From assembly GCF_000003815.2 (NCBI RefSeq), contig NC_049995.1:6270269-6334268 (forward strand): DNA of 64,000 bases, in the 5' to 3' direction. Source of the stretch: Branchiostoma floridae. Taxonomy: Eukaryota > Chordata > Leptocardii > Amphioxiformes > Branchiostomatidae. Position 1 is the stretch's first letter. Each line of letters starts with the position of its first letter. Positions 24,251 to 63,085 of this stretch are shown here, piece by piece. The notes beneath the pieces are model-generated. The model searched no databases. It was given only the letters and a program-made list of their open reading frames with translations, and was not told the origin of the DNA. A program made the translations under genes and the position numbers.

Positions 24251-26383
24251 TCACTGCTGCGGTCTTCTTTTTGTTTCGAGGCTGCGATGAGACGTCAGAA
24301 TTGAGGGGGTCCGTGGAAGTGGTGCCGGGATACCTTGTTGATCTGTCGTCTTGGTGGCCGGTGGGTAGTAGGTAGAGTCGCCGGTGTTGGCTGTCCCGTC
24401 GGACCGTGGAGGTGGAGCTGGAGCCTTTCCCACCACCCTCGGGCGTTTGGGTCGCGATAAGACCATGGAGATGTCAGGCTTGCTTGGGCTGGGACGAGGA
24501 CCCGGGGTAGATGTAGAACCACTTGGCCTTGTCACGTCTGCGGCATACACAGGGTTTTCCAAACGTGTCGTCTCGGCATACGGAGGAATGTCATCCGGAA
24601 TGTCTTCTTGTGCATGTTGTGGAGTTACAGGGCTCCCAGCAGTGTGGGCCGGCGGTGACTGGATGTTTTGCAGCGGTATGTCGCCGGCAGCATTGCACGG
24701 TATGTGGTACCGGTCCCGTTGTCGCCTCTTTTGTCGCCTCTGTCGTTGCCTCTTGTAGCACATTCTGCCGACGATAGCAAAGGCCAGAACCAGCCATGTG
24801 CTTAGGATGTAGATACCTATCATCATACCGGTGTGCGATTCTGCATTATCTCTTGCTGGAGTGTTCCTATCAGTTGGTTTGCTCGTCTTTTCTGTGATCC
24901 TGGCGTTCTGCTGGACAGGTGTTGTGGTGTAGGCAGTTGTCATCTTCCTTTTTGCTTCATTACGTGTTGGAGTGGTACCATCCTGACGAATCTTCCTGTC
25001 CGTGGGTTTGATGATCTTTTCTGTCACCTTTGCGTTTTGCCAGTCGGATGTTGTGGTATAGACGGCTGCCATCATGGTGTGCGCTTGTCCCTGCCCGACT
25101 TTGCTTATCTCACTTGACTTGGTCAGCGGTAGATCCACAGTGACGGTGTCTGGTGTAGACTGCACGATGCACCGGTAACTGCCCTCCGTCCAGCACCGGT
25201 AGGCTTGCTGACTCATCCGGAGGGTGTAGGTGGAGTTGCCGATATAGGGTAGGCCGGAGTCATCTGTTGAGTGCGCCGTTCTTCCTTCAGGAGACTGGGT
25301 GGTAGGCATCTCGTGCTTCAAGCTTGTGCTTATAGTGCCGCCACATGGGTCGAGTGACTCTCTTTCCTCAATAGCCCTACCTTTTGGATCCAACCATTTG
25401 ATCTCTGGCTGCTTCTCCCAGAAGACCTCACACACGAGAGTGGCTCCGTTATCATGTTGTGACACCCTGGCTGTAGGTGGTGGACACGGCATCTCAGCCT
25501 TATCCACGTCAGCAATCTTTCTTCCCGAGAGGTTAGGCGGGTAGCTGCACAGCAAACGGTCATAGGCATAGAGACTTGCTGCTTTAGGCCCTTCAGACGT
25601 TAAGCTTTCCAGCGCACAGGTACAACGGAAAGGGTTCTCCTTAACGTCGACAAGATCAATTCTGCGCATGGTAGTAAGCGCCCCCGCAGGGATGGACAAT
25701 AGCTGGTTGTGGTCAAGAGAGAGCTTGCGTAAGCATTTGAACTGACCGAACGCCTTCCAAGTGATGTGTGAGATCTTGTTGTAGTTCAGGTGCAGGAACT
25801 TGAGCTCGGTCAGCCCTGTGAAGTACCACTCTTCAACAGCACAAAGGCGGTTATGCCTCAGGCTGAGAAACTTAAGCTTGGCCAGTGGCTGAAGGGCGTT
25901 CCTCTTGATCTCCTCGATTTCATTCCAGCCAAGGTCGAGCTTTGTCAGCTTCCTGATCTTGCCAAACCAACTTCCGATCACACTGATGGCGTTTTTGCTC
26001 ATTGACAGCCCAAGGAGGTTTGGCACGGCCGAAAACGTTTCGGGTGCAGCCGTCACGATGTTGCCAGGCCCCAGGAGCAGTGTGTAGAGCTGAACAAGAC
26101 GAGGCAGGGGCTTCAGCTTGCCGCTGCTGTCGGAGTGCCCTGCCACTTGGAGCTTAGGCAGAGTGGGAGGAAGGCATCCGAGCTGATTCCCTTCGGTGTG
26201 CCCGGTAGTGTTGCAAAATGCACACGGCAACCTGGGGGCTTCCACATAAACATCCTCCACCCTACGTAGTTTGCAATACCCTGAACGTTTTACCTCACAA
26301 GGGGCAGAGCAAGACGAACCAGCCTGAGACGGGTCAAACGCAAGGAGAAAGAGAAGGAAAAGCGACATCTTTGTGTCAGCCAT
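24251..26383 (-). CDS. LRR-Ig transmembrane receptor, copy 2 (truncated by frameshift)
   Basis: The 710-residue ORF is collinear with copy 1: signal peptide, LRR N-cap with the same cysteines, LRR block, C-cap (NPFRCTC), Ig-like domain, Thr-rich stalk, membrane helix (GMMIGIYILSTWLVLAFAIVG) and a proximal tail with PPYAET, ENPVYAADV and APAPPPR. Relative to copy 1 the C run after the codons for PRT has five instead of six bases (24305-24309). The reading frame then changes and stops after 18 unrelated residues (to QQ). The product would lose all YLDL and YVNS modules but keep its ectodomain, membrane anchor and proximal tyrosines. Whether this is a real allele, a pseudogene or a base-call error in a homopolymer cannot be settled here. 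It lies inverted to copy 1. Confidence 0.85.
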   Translation of the reverse strand: MADTKMSLFLLFLLAFDPSQAGSSCSAPCEVKRSGYCKLRRVEDVYVEAPRLPCAFCNTTGHTEGNQLGCLPPTLPKLQVAGHSDSSGKLKPLPRLVQLYTLLLGPGNIVTAAPETFSAVPNLLGLSMSKNAISVIGSWFGKIRKLTKLDLGWNEIEEIKRNALQPLAKLKFLSLRHNRLCAVEEWYFTGLTELKFLHLNYNKISHITWKAFGQFKCLRKLSLDHNQLLSIPAGALTTMRRIDLVDVKENPFRCTCALESLTSEGPKAASLYAYDRLLCSYPPNLSGRKIADVDKAEMPCPPPTARVSQHDNGATLVCEVFWEKQPEIKWLDPKGRAIEERESLDPCGGTISTSLKHEMPTTQSPEGRTAHSTDDSGLPYIGNSTYTLRMSQQAYRCWTEGSYRCIVQSTPDTVTVDLPLTKSSEISKVGQGQAHTMMAAVYTTTSDWQNAKVTEKIIKPTDRKIRQDGTTPTRNEAKRKMTTAYTTTPVQQNARITEKTSKPTDRNTPARDNAESHTGMMIGIYILSTWLVLAFAIVGRMCYKRQRQRRQKRRQRDRYHIPCNAAGDIPLQNIQSPPAHTAGSPVTPQHAQEDIPDDIPPYAETTRLENPVYAADVTRPSGSTSTPGPRPSPSKPDISMVLSRPKRPRVVGKAPAPPPRSDGTANTGDSTYYPPATKTTDQQGIPAPLPRTPSILTSHRSLETKRRPQQ

Positions 26384-26585
26384 TTCAGTCTCTTTTACAA
26401 TGGTTGTTCTACTACACTACTCGCTACAAATCTAGTCAATCAGGATTATACAAATGTTTTAGGATGCACAAAGAAGTCTTTGAATGAAGCTACATCATGT
26501 TCTACAATGTCCTTGCCTCTTGTTGTAGCCAGTGATCGCCCGTGCTGCAAACTTTCAACCAGAACGTCTCTTGCCAAGGCAAGTC
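26384..26585 (-). other. Putative 5' UTR part of receptor copy 2 exon
   Basis: Counterpart of 6181-6357. It begins after a CTTTTCCAG acceptor on the minus strand and leads to the ATG at 26383. The shared acceptor is the main support. Confidence 0.5.
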
Positions 26586-26775
26586 CTGGAAAAGAGGGGA
26601 AATGTCATGAGTATTTCATGTAGCGGTTGATAAAGTGATCTAAAAAGAGAAAGATATTTTTTTATGTAATATCTTAAAAGGTTTAGCACACCGGTTTTGT
26701 TTACAAGCTTAGAGGCATAAAAGTATGACAACAACTAAAACATACATGCCCGCATCAAGTTTACTCCTTTTCCAC

Positions 26776-29040
26776 AAACATGTTTGCAACCAGATTGTAA
26801 ATCGCACAAAGAAGCGCATACATAATAAATAAATATATTACATGAATTTCATCAATATATAGAAAAATAAATACTAATGAACAAAACCTTTCGAAGGCAA
26901 AAAAAAAGAAGTGACAGAAGAATAGCAAAGAATTTACAGCGCTGCGTTGTGATGTTTCACCTTCCAGATTTCACGATAACGGCAACGTTTTTTGCACGCT
27001 CGTTCGCATCAGTTTTAGGGTGCCAGTCATCTATATTTGCCATATATCCAGCCCAGAAGCACAATTCTTTTGGTAGTTTGATCTTTCCCAGGAATCTTTA
27101 TATAGACCGGAAAATAAAAATCATTTATTGACCAAAAAACTCCCACACTATTTATGTGTAAATATAACTAATCCGCGTCCATGTGAAACTGTCGGCACAA
27201 AAATACAATGATTTAACATCTATTGGACATCTGAAATTGTCTTTATTCATAGTTAGAGTATAAAAGTTTCAAAACCATATACAGTAACTACTTTTTGGCA
27301 ATGATTTAACAATCTGGATGAAACTTACATTAAGTTCAGAATGACAATTCTTTAGGAAGCTAATGATCTTTCCCATACATCTTTAGACCGGAAAATAATG
27401 ATATCTTAACCAAGATGAAACTTCCTAAGAAACAAACGGACTGTCTTCACCACAGGAAGGGTACAAGTAACACATAGGCCCAAACCATGCTATGAAAATC
27501 AATATGTCCTATTTGACTCTAGTTACTATGATTTTGAAAGGGGTGATACAATAACTGTTCGTAGGTGACAAAGAACCAATGTATGTCCATATATGAAACT
27601 GCGTGCACAAAGAGGGGTGATTCAATAACTGTTCATGTGTGTAAAATAAGCAACTTGCGTCCATGTGAAATGCCCGGCTCAAATACACGCACGTATATCC
27701 AGGCCCTCGTGTCACCAGACGGCGATGGTGCTACAACCTCTGTACGACAATTTGCATTTACTGAAATCAATCTTATGATTTTATGATTAGAGTATCATTC
27801 GATAACGTAAAAGTGCGACTATAAAGACAGCAAAACATGCAAAGCGTTACAAATCTTAAAAACCAGATGGAGGTGTCTGTAATACCGGCATCACACGGGA
27901 AAAATTAACCATTGATGGACACATGCGGTACATAATATTCTCGAACTGCAGTGTTTACATGAAGCTGGTATCTCAACTAGACTGCGCCAAATTTACCCTA
28001 TCGCACCTATCACTTAGTCTAGCTAGTACATATGACCGCTAACCTACAGCTGTGCTAACTTTTCGATTTTTTTGGCCAATATATTACCATTTGGTCACCC
28101 TGACGTTCAACTGGCTACCCCCAAAGCCCTCTGAAGCACATAGCAGGGTCCTCAGAAATGCAGACAAATGCAGTCAGTTTAAGTGTCGAACCTCACGTTA
28201 AAGAAAACTATGGCGACATATTGTATTCATCTCTTAAATACCCAAATATACTTTAAATGTTACATTTTGATCTCTCTTTTATAAGACAGACTGTATAGTT
28301 AATCATTGGGAATGTTGATGCAACCTCCTTGGTTGATGTTTATCTTAGTCTTATTGTAGGAGATTGCATTTTACTCTTCTATATTGTTGTACGAGGCTAT
28401 AAAGTTTTCGAAATACTATCTTGTATTTAATTTTACTCTCTCTCCCTCCCCCCCCCCCCTCTCTCTCTCTAACAGGATGTTACTTTTTGTAGTTTGGGCT
28501 CAAATCAGACACAAAATATTACTTTATTAGAAATTACACAGTTGCTACTGCATTAAAATCCAATATACAATGATTAAGATTCAATAAAAAGAGATTTTCT
28601 AGTGATAACGCCATTTCCCCCCAACTGCGCCATTTAGCCAATTGCGATTCGGCGCACTTGGGACATGTGCGTTTTGTGCCCTACCAACATATTCCTTTTA
28701 AATTCAGAATGTTGTCATAAACAACAATACGGTAATCACTATCAGCATGTCCATGGCTGTATTTATTCTATCATCATAAATCCTACGTTCGTAGCACCAT
28801 GTTGTCGCATCATTCGTCAGTTTTTTCACAATTTTGACGTCTTGTGATTTTCAAGAAGTCTTATACAGAACCAACTACCGACAGGGATCTAAGTCAGCTT
28901 TTCGCAATCCATCGCTCACAAGAAATACGAATTTCGTACGATGCATGTAGGAGTTTCCCAAGATTCACCCACAGTTTATTTCATCGTGCGACAATCGTAG
29001 GACGAATGTTAGCAAGCCCTTGCAACGAGTTAGACCATTA
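26776..29040. other. Intergenic region, no gene recognised
   Basis: AT-rich with no credible ORF. Short imperfect direct repeats occur at about 27540-27690 (GGGGTGAT.CAATAACTGTTC and GTCCAT.TGAAA recur). A C run followed by (CT)n lies at 28437-28471. Near 28850-28995, words such as CAGAACCAACTACCGACAGG and TCGTGCGACAATCGTAGGAC resemble the element at 21827-22447. The ORF at 27565-27786 and its neighbours are not gene-like. Confidence 0.45.
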
Positions 29041-29390
29041 TCGGGGAATTTTAGATATAGAGGTACGCAGGGGTAAGAGACATTTAACGAGGACTTAGAC
29101 TTTTCTTCCAAGGATTTCGACGAAATCTACTTTAAATTGATCGGTAGCGCATACATAGCTGTATGGGAGTACTTGAAGCAAACAAAAAGTTAACAGAATC
29201 TTCGAAAAATACCTGAAATAGTATATGTATACATTTCCTCTTCTGCCGTAGTATTTAGAAGTCCTTTGACACACAATATATTTCTTGCACCACTATTTCT
29301 CTATTTCAAGCGGATGAGAACTAATTCTATTTCTTATAGTTGTATGTGACCATGAAATAACCCACCTTAAATTTTCTTCATCCGTACATC

Positions 29391-29870
29391 TTGTTCGTCA
29401 ATGGCAGGCAGACCGGGTTAACCAGGATTTCCTCAAAAGTACAGCCCGCTCTCTTGAACAGTAGCAGCCGTCTAATCTTTTCCAGACCAGTTTTCTCGGT
29501 TGATGATAATGTTTATGAATATTACCAGGGTTCAATTCCTAGGTTAGTGGTGTTCAACTTTACCATGATTGTATGGACCAATCACGGGGAAGGTGACTCA
29601 GCGTTTTGGTTATGTATCGCCTATCGCCCGTTAAGGCTTACGTCACATTTCAAAACCGGGGCCCGGTTTGTGGAAGCGAAAAATAGAAATGTATACATAA
29701 AAATATTCACGACTATTCTTTCTATATCTTGTGTAGTTTGGTGACTTTCATATCATACTTTTTCGGTTCCCGAAAGCATTATTTGTTCATATGTTTACGT
29801 ATGTATATTTCTATTTTTCGTTTCCACAAACAGCCCGAAAGGCCAGGCTTTGGAAATGTGACGCGGGCAT
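29391..29870. repeat. Palindromic segment within the duplicated unit (also 36985-37468)
   Basis: Arms at about 29640-29702 and 29800-29862 share CGTCACATTTC, GGTTTGTGGAAGCGAAAAAT and AGAAATGTATAC in inverted form, with a loop of about 100 bp. The ORF at 29391-29744 covers one arm and is not a recognisable protein. In unit 2 the equivalent frame differs by indels, which argues against coding. Confidence 0.65.
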
Positions 29871-30028
29871 TAGCTAGTTGACTTATCCTTTGTGTAATTG
29901 ATGGTGCCTATCTCTATTTCCACAGCCCTTTGGCCTCACATTCGTACTGGCACATGTATTACAGCGGAGTTTGTTAAACTACATCGCTCTCTTAAAAGTT
30001 GCTGTACCGATTTTTAAAAGTATTTAGT

Positions 30029-30258
30029 GTTACAAGAAGTAATAGCCGATAACACCCCTACTATTTGTGAAACTTAGAAATAGTCCAACATACATACTAA
30101 GCAGGATAAAGGACATTCGATCTCTTTGCCACCACCGAGCATTGAGCACATGCCATCGACTTCTCTGTACTTTACTAACCTTACCTCAGATTAGACGTTT
30201 ATAGTAACATCTGAGTGTCTCAGACTGAATTCTTACAAGATGCACCAACGGGTGTAAC
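30029..30258. mobile_element. 230-bp insertion in unit 1 with ATTTAGT duplicates
   Basis: Unit 2 has ATTTAGT once at the corresponding site, whereas unit 1 has it on both sides of this segment. The ends GTTACA and TGTAAC are complementary. A transposon insertion with a 7-bp target duplication is the simplest reading; a microhomology-mediated deletion in unit 2 is the alternative. Confidence 0.6.
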
Positions 30259-30437
30259 ATTTAGTATGATCATGACCCAACCGTGGTTTGAAACAAAGAT
30301 CTATCAAATGTAACACAGTCACTCTTTGGGTATTTTTTGTTGTTGTTGTTGCTGAACGTCCACTCTAATAAGGAAATCCAACAATCAATTACATATGATA
30401 ACCTTTGTTTCACCACCTCTTCTACATGCCTTATATC

Positions 30438-30800
30438 AGGGTTGTAGCCAGCCTGAAATCATTTTCAGCCCCCTTGATTTTGAATGGGAATCCTATCGAG
30501 CACCGAAGGCACGGCGTGACGTTGCGCGTCATTTCAAGGGGGTCTGGGTCCCAGAAAATGTTTAAATCAAGACCCTCTGAAACACTATTTCCTGCATTTT
30601 GAGGTGCAAATTTTGCTTGTAGACTAAGCTGTTCAATGGCATCTGTTTTGGTGAAGAAGAACACATGGGTTTCATTTTTTTTATATCTTTACATATCAAT
30701 TTTTGTCTGTCCCAGGGGACGGAATGGGGAAAACTTTTTTTCAGTCCCCAGCTGCAAAATTCCTTCAAAGGACTGAAGGACAGATGCTGGCTACAACCCT
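30438..30800. mobile_element. 363-bp element with 10-bp target duplication
   Basis: Inverted ends AGGGTTGTAGCCAGC / GCTGGCTACAACCCT are flanked by the 10-bp repeat GCCTTATATC. Unit 2 (about 37791-37805) carries the empty site with one copy. No coding capacity. A 9-10-bp duplication suggests a Mutator-like (MULE) non-autonomous element. The ORFs in it are artefacts. Confidence 0.85.
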
Positions 30801-31527
30801 GCCTTATATCTATCATCGTCTATTTGACCATTTCGCTCTGAAAATCTGGCAACCAGTATGTGAAGACATCCTATACCCTGAATGTAATGCATATATGTAG
30901 GACTCTGTGTAACAAACATAACCATCTTGGCAAAGGTAATACTGAAGAAGATATGTTCGCAAAAGTTTTATGATAGCAGTTTTTGGGTGAACTCTTCACA
31001 GCAAACTTAAAACAAACATGGTCATTCTTAACTGTGCACTTGAAAGAACAAAACAGCAAAAGCTCTTTTTAGTTCAAATTCATGTAAATGTTTCCCTCTT
31101 TACAGTTACTATGATGCCACCCTTATGCTTAGGGTATCTAACTTAAAAGGGACACACAAATCAACAACATCTCCACAGCTGAGCTTCGCTCCCTCATGGA
31201 AGACAAGTCTGAGTGGAGAAGAAGGATCCATTGCGACCCGTGAAGGCATCTACGATGTCCACGTTCAAGGTTCAAGGATCTAACTTAATTACATGGATGA
31301 CATCTGTGCACATCAATTCTCGGCCATTTCCAAAAAGAAAAAAAGATTTAAACTCCAAAACGAGCAAAAATTTGACATTAACATTTCATAAAAACATATC
31401 CGAAAACATTAACTAATGTCATATAATGCCAGTGTCAAAATTCCAAGGTCAAAGAAGCAGATGAAAAATGAAAAATTATTGTTCAGTGCGTGTTCATTTG
31501 TTAAACCTTTTGAGGGCCAAACTTTTT

Positions 31528-31533
31528 TTTATT
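31528..31533 (-). promoter_or_regulatory. Candidate poly(A) signal, distal RPN2 3' end
   Basis: AATAAA on the minus strand, conserved at the equivalent position of the other unit (38584-38589), about 1 kb after the stop codon of the duplicate terminal exon. Role inferred from position. Confidence 0.3.
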
Positions 31534-32528
31534 CACAAACTTGCGTAATCTTTAGGGTTCCAAGAGGACGTCATCTATAAAAAACTTATTAACATGGCCT
31601 TATGAATAATAGCTCACACACACAACTTGTCCAGCCAAGATCTAAACCTTTAATATTTCTTGTGTTTTTGACAATTACTGAGTACAAAAACATCCATGTG
31701 CAGTAAAAAGACGTCCATGCAGAACTACAATCTATATCATTCGTTTTGACTTTCAAATTTGTTTGCAACCAAAAGTTTTTTTATCTCTGTTAAGCTGCCA
31801 AATTATGGTACAATGTAGTAGCTAAGACATAGTCCATTTCCCATCATGCACCACTGCGGCGACTACAGTATGTATGCCCCCCTCCCCCTTACACATATTA
31901 AACATTATTCTTCATATCTTAATGTTCTTACAGTATTGTTCCAGTGATCAGAAAGTCCTGATATTTCTTTTGAAGGAACTTGGACACAAAATTACTTCAT
32001 AACGATACCACGTATGCATCATTTCTTTGCATAGATAAATGTAAAATCACATTTTTAAACAGACATCAATGATCAAGTTTTCTGACAAATTGAATTGCTT
32101 ATAGCCTATGCAACTGGTATAATGCAAAAGCACAGAAGCACACTAACATGTTTGACATTAAATGAAAGAGATCTCTCTTTGTAAACAAACATCACATTAA
32201 TGCAATGTCTACAATATGAAAATCATAACAATGATTCTACAACTTTTCTACAAAGAACTAGTTGTTACTACATAAATGAGGCTTTTTGGTGGTTTTTGCA
32301 CTTCTCACAATCACAGAGACATCATCTTACATCAAATATATCATTTTATGATTATCATTACTATTTCCTAATCTTACTTTTGCAGACCGTACCTTTACAT
32401 TAAGTTGTGTGGTTAAATTTGTACACCTATAGGTGGTATATAGAGAACTTCTAAGTGATGCATGACGGGAAAGCACTCTGTTCTAGCACTGTGAACTGCA
32501 GCAACTTGTGTGGTGATATCTTGGCTCT

Positions 32529-36688
<4,160 letters not shown>

Positions 36689-37906
36689 TTAGACTTTTCT
36701 TCCAAGGATTTCGACGAAATCTACTTTAAATTGATCGGTAGCGCATACATAGCTGTATGGGAGTACTTGAAGCAAACAAAAAGTTAACAGAATCTTCGAA
36801 AAATACGTGAAATAGTATATGTATACATTTCCTCTTCTGCCGTAGTATTTAGAAGTCCTTTGACACACGATATATTTCTTGCACCACTATTTCTCTATTT
36901 CAAGCGGATGAGAACTAATTCTATTTCTTATAGTTGTATGTGACCATGAAATAACCCACCTTAAATTTTCTTCATCCGTACATCTTGTTCGTCAATGACA
37001 GGCAGACCGGGTTAACCAGGATTTCCTCAAAAGTGCAGCCCGCTCTCTTGAACAGTCGCAACCGTCTAATCTTTTCCAGACCAGTTTTCTCGGTTGATGA
37101 TAATGTTTATGAATATTACCAGGGTTCAATTCCTAGGTTAGTGGTGTTCAACTTTACCATGATTGTGTGGACCAATCACGGGAAGGTGACTCAGCGTTTT
37201 GGTTATGTATCATTGTATGTTCGCCTATCGCCCGTTAAGGCTTACGTCACATTTCAAAACCGGGGCCCGGTTTGTGGAAGCGAAAAATAGAAATGTATAC
37301 ATAAAAATATTCACGACTATTCTTTCTATATCTTGTGTAGTTTGGTGACTTTCATATCATACTTTTTCGGTTCCCGAAAGCATTATTTGTTCATATGTTT
37401 ACGTATGTATATTTCTATTTTTCGTTTCCACAAACAGCCCGACCGGCCAGGCTTTGGAAATGTGACGCGGGCATTAGCTAGTTGAGTTAGCCTTTGTCTA
37501 ATTGATGGTGCCTATCTCTGTTTTCACAACCCTTTGGCCTCACATTCGTACTGGCACATGTATTACAGTGGATTTTGTTAAACTACAGCGCTCTCTTAAA
37601 AGTTGCTGTACCGATTTTTAAAAGTATTTAGTATGATCATGACCCGACCGTGGTTTGAAACAAAGATCTATTAAATGTAACACAGTCACCCTTTGGGTAT
37701 TTTTTGTTGTTGTTGTTGCTGAACGTCCACTCTAATAAGGAAATCCAACAATCAATTACATATGATAACCTTTGTTTCACCACCTCTTCTACATGCCTTA
37801 TATCTATCATCGTCTATTTGACCATTTGCGCTCTGAAAATCTGGCAACCAGTATGTGAAGACATCTTATACCCTGAATGTAATGCATATATGTAGGACTC
37901 TGTGTA

Positions 37907-38109
37907 TGTGATGATGTGTGACGGGGTCACTGATAAAGACTTAGTTTGGCCCACTAGTGACCTAGATAGACCGGAGATAGAGACCAGAGACTCACTCGAG
38001 CTCGAGGGTTGTGAGGGCCAGGGGAAGGTCCAGCTATGAGTCACTAGTACGTAGGATTTCATGGATTAAAGAAGTTCAAGAGCACACTTCAGTCTCGCGC
38101 CTCCTGACA
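37907..38109. mobile_element. Solo-LTR-like insertion (TG...CA, 5-bp duplication)
   Basis: The 203-bp insertion begins TGTGATGATGTGTGACGGGG and ends CGCGCCTCCTGACA, with GTGTA on both sides. Unit 1 (near 30905-30912) has the empty site with a single GTGTA. TG/CA ends and a 5-bp duplication are diagnostic of LTR retrotransposons; an ATTAAA near 38065 could be its polyadenylation signal. The orientation and family are not determined. Confidence 0.85.
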
Positions 38110-38583
38110 GTGTAACAAACATAACCATCTTGGCAAAGGTAATACTGTACAAGAAGATATGTCGCAAAAGTTTTATGATGCCAATTTTTGGGGTGAACTC
38201 TTCACAGCAAACTTAAAACAAACATGGTCATTCTTTACTGTGTACTTGAAAAAAAAAATAGCAAAAGCTCTATTTAGTTCAAATTCATGTAAATGTTTCC
38301 CTTTTTACAGTTACTATGATGCCACCCTTATGCTTAGGGTATCTAACTTAATTACATGGATGACATCTGTGCACATCAATTTTCAGCCATTTCCAAAAAG
38401 AAAACAAGATTTCAACTCCAAAACGAGCAAACATTTGACATTAACATTTCATAAAAACATATCCGAAAACATTAACTAATGTCATATAATGCCAGTGTCA
38501 AAATTCCAAGGTCAAAGAAGCAGATGAAAAATTATTGTTCGGTGTGTGTTCATTTGTTAAACCTTTTGAGGGCCAAACTTTTT

Positions 38584-38589
38584 TTTATT
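38584..38589 (-). promoter_or_regulatory. Candidate poly(A) signal, proximal RPN2 3' end
   Basis: AATAAA on the minus strand, conserved in both tandem units, about 1 kb past the RPN2 stop. A second AATAAA at 38704-38709 exists only in this unit. No direct evidence of use. Confidence 0.3.
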
Positions 38590-39584
38590 CACAAACTTGC
38601 GTAATCTTTAGGGTTCCCAGAGGACGTCATCTATAAAAAAAATTATTAACATGGCCTTATGAATAATAGCTCACACACAACTTGTACAGCCAAGATCTAA
38701 ACCTTTATTCTTTCTTGTGTTTTTGACAATTACCGAGTACAAAAACATCCATGTGCAGTAAAAATGCGTCCATGCAGAACTACAATCTATATCATTCGTT
38801 TTGACTTTCAAATTTGTTTGCAACCAAAAGTTTTTTTATCTCTGTTAAGCTGCCAAATTATGGTACAATGTAGTGGCTAAGACACAGTCCATTTCCCATC
38901 ATGCACCACTGTGGCGACTACAGTATGTATGCCCCCCTCCCCCTTATACATCTTAAACATTATTCTTCATATCTTAATGTTCTTACAGTATTGTTCCAGT
39001 GATCAGAAAGTCCTGATATTTCTTTTGAAGGAACTTGACACAAAATTACTTCATAACGATACCACGTATGCATCATTTCTTTGCATAGATAAATGTAAAA
39101 TCACATTTTTAAACAGACATCAATGATGAAGTTTTCTGACAAATTGAATTGCTTATAGCCTATGCAACTGGTATAATGTAAAAGCACAGAAGCACACTAA
39201 CATGTTTGACATTAAATGAAAGAGATCACTCTTTGTAAACAAACACCATATTAATGCAAATTGTCTACAATATGAAAATCATAACAATGATTCTACAACT
39301 TTTCTAAAAAGAACTAGTTGTTACTACATAAATGAGGCTTTTTGGTGGTTTTTGCACTTCTCACAATCACAGAGATACCATTTTACATCAAATATATCAT
39401 TTTATGATTATCATTACTATTTCCTAATCTTACTTTTGCAGACCGTACCTTTACTTTGAGTTGTGTGGTTGAATTTGTACACCTATAGGTGGTATATTGA
39501 GAACTACTAAGTAATGCATGAAGGGAAAGCACTCTGTTCTAGCACTGTGAACTGCAGCAACTTGTGTGGTGATATCTTGGCTCT

Positions 39585-62056
<22,472 letters not shown>

Positions 62057-62745
62057 CTGGAGGAAAACAAAGCATAACATATTTCATCGATTTATTTAGC
62101 ACTGTAAGGGTGATCAAATAAAGTGCCATATGAAAGCTTTATTCAAAGAGCAGTCTATAAGTAGCAAGTGGACAGTTTGGTCAAAGGACAACGCACTTGT
62201 TGATCATGTGTAATGTTATGCAATACACAAATATTGTCATAACTGCAAAAATAATATCATGACAAAACATTTTTTTACAAAATGGAAACTGTGGATTATC
62301 TATTTTCCTGTAATCTACCTCAGAATAATTTTCTTCACAACTACATGTACAACGTACCAGTCACTAACTTACAATGCTGCTATTACACATTTCTTTCTCT
62401 ATTCTTTCAATAATATCAGTACTGGTACTTCAATTCAACATGGTAGTTTTCTGCTAGCTGAAAAATCCTTAAAGTATGAAAAAGCATCTATGAAGTTGCC
62501 AAGGAATATGTCGGACATTTGGAATGAACAAATTACAACAAATAATATACCACAGGTTACATGCATGCACTTGCAAGCTTGTTGTGGCATAAAATGGTTA
62601 GTTCACCATGCAGTGTTTGGTTACAGATGGTTTAGTACTGAGCTGTTCCAAAGTGTTTTACCTCCACTCTTTCATACTGACAACATTCTCCTTCTATCTT
62701 CACCATCTGTGAACAATAGTCACCAAACAACCCAACATTATAACA

Positions 62746-63080
62746 CAGGGCTTGAAATACTTTTTTCTGCATATCTGCGCTGGTGCAGGTAACATTGAAA
62801 ATTACCTGCACCAGACAAATTTTACCTGTACCACTCTGAATTTAGGAAGAATACTAAAATTGTTGAGGAACCATTGCTATCTTTTTGTTTCATACTTAAT
62901 AGGTGGTAACAGTCGATGCAGCTAATAACAATCCACATACACCTACATCATACGACATTTACGTATAAAACCCAGTACATGGACCAGTGCAGGTTAGGTG
63001 CAGGTAGACACCAGAAATACCTGCAAAGCTCCAATTTTACCTGCACTAACCTGCATATGCAGGTGGTATTTCGAGCCCTG
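62746..63080. mobile_element. CAGGGCTTGAAAT element (hAT5-like), perfect TAACA duplicate
   Basis: A 335-bp element related to 33118-33466 in opposite orientation. The ends CAGGGCTTGAAATAC and GTATTTCGAGCCCTG are flanked by TAACA. The interior has CTGCACTAACCTGCA and ACACCAGAAATACCTGC. No coding capacity. Confidence 0.85.
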
Positions 63081-63085
63081 TAACA

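Larger units (their letters stand above)
22845..26775 (-). repeat. Right arm of long inverted repeat carrying receptor copy 2
   Basis: Reverse-complement counterpart of about 6005-9420. It is longer because the tail of copy 2 has extra tyrosine-module repeats. Flanking similarity is visible on both sides of the coding exon. Confidence 0.8.

Noticed and set aside
29391-29744. 117-aa ORF, repeated at 36985-37290
   Set aside because: It lies in a palindromic dispersed repeat, differs by indels between the units and resembles no protein.
62259-62792. 177-aa plus-strand ORF in an RPN2 intron
   Set aside because: It runs into a hAT5-like element at its 3' end, has no recognisable domain and is AT-rich; likely chance.
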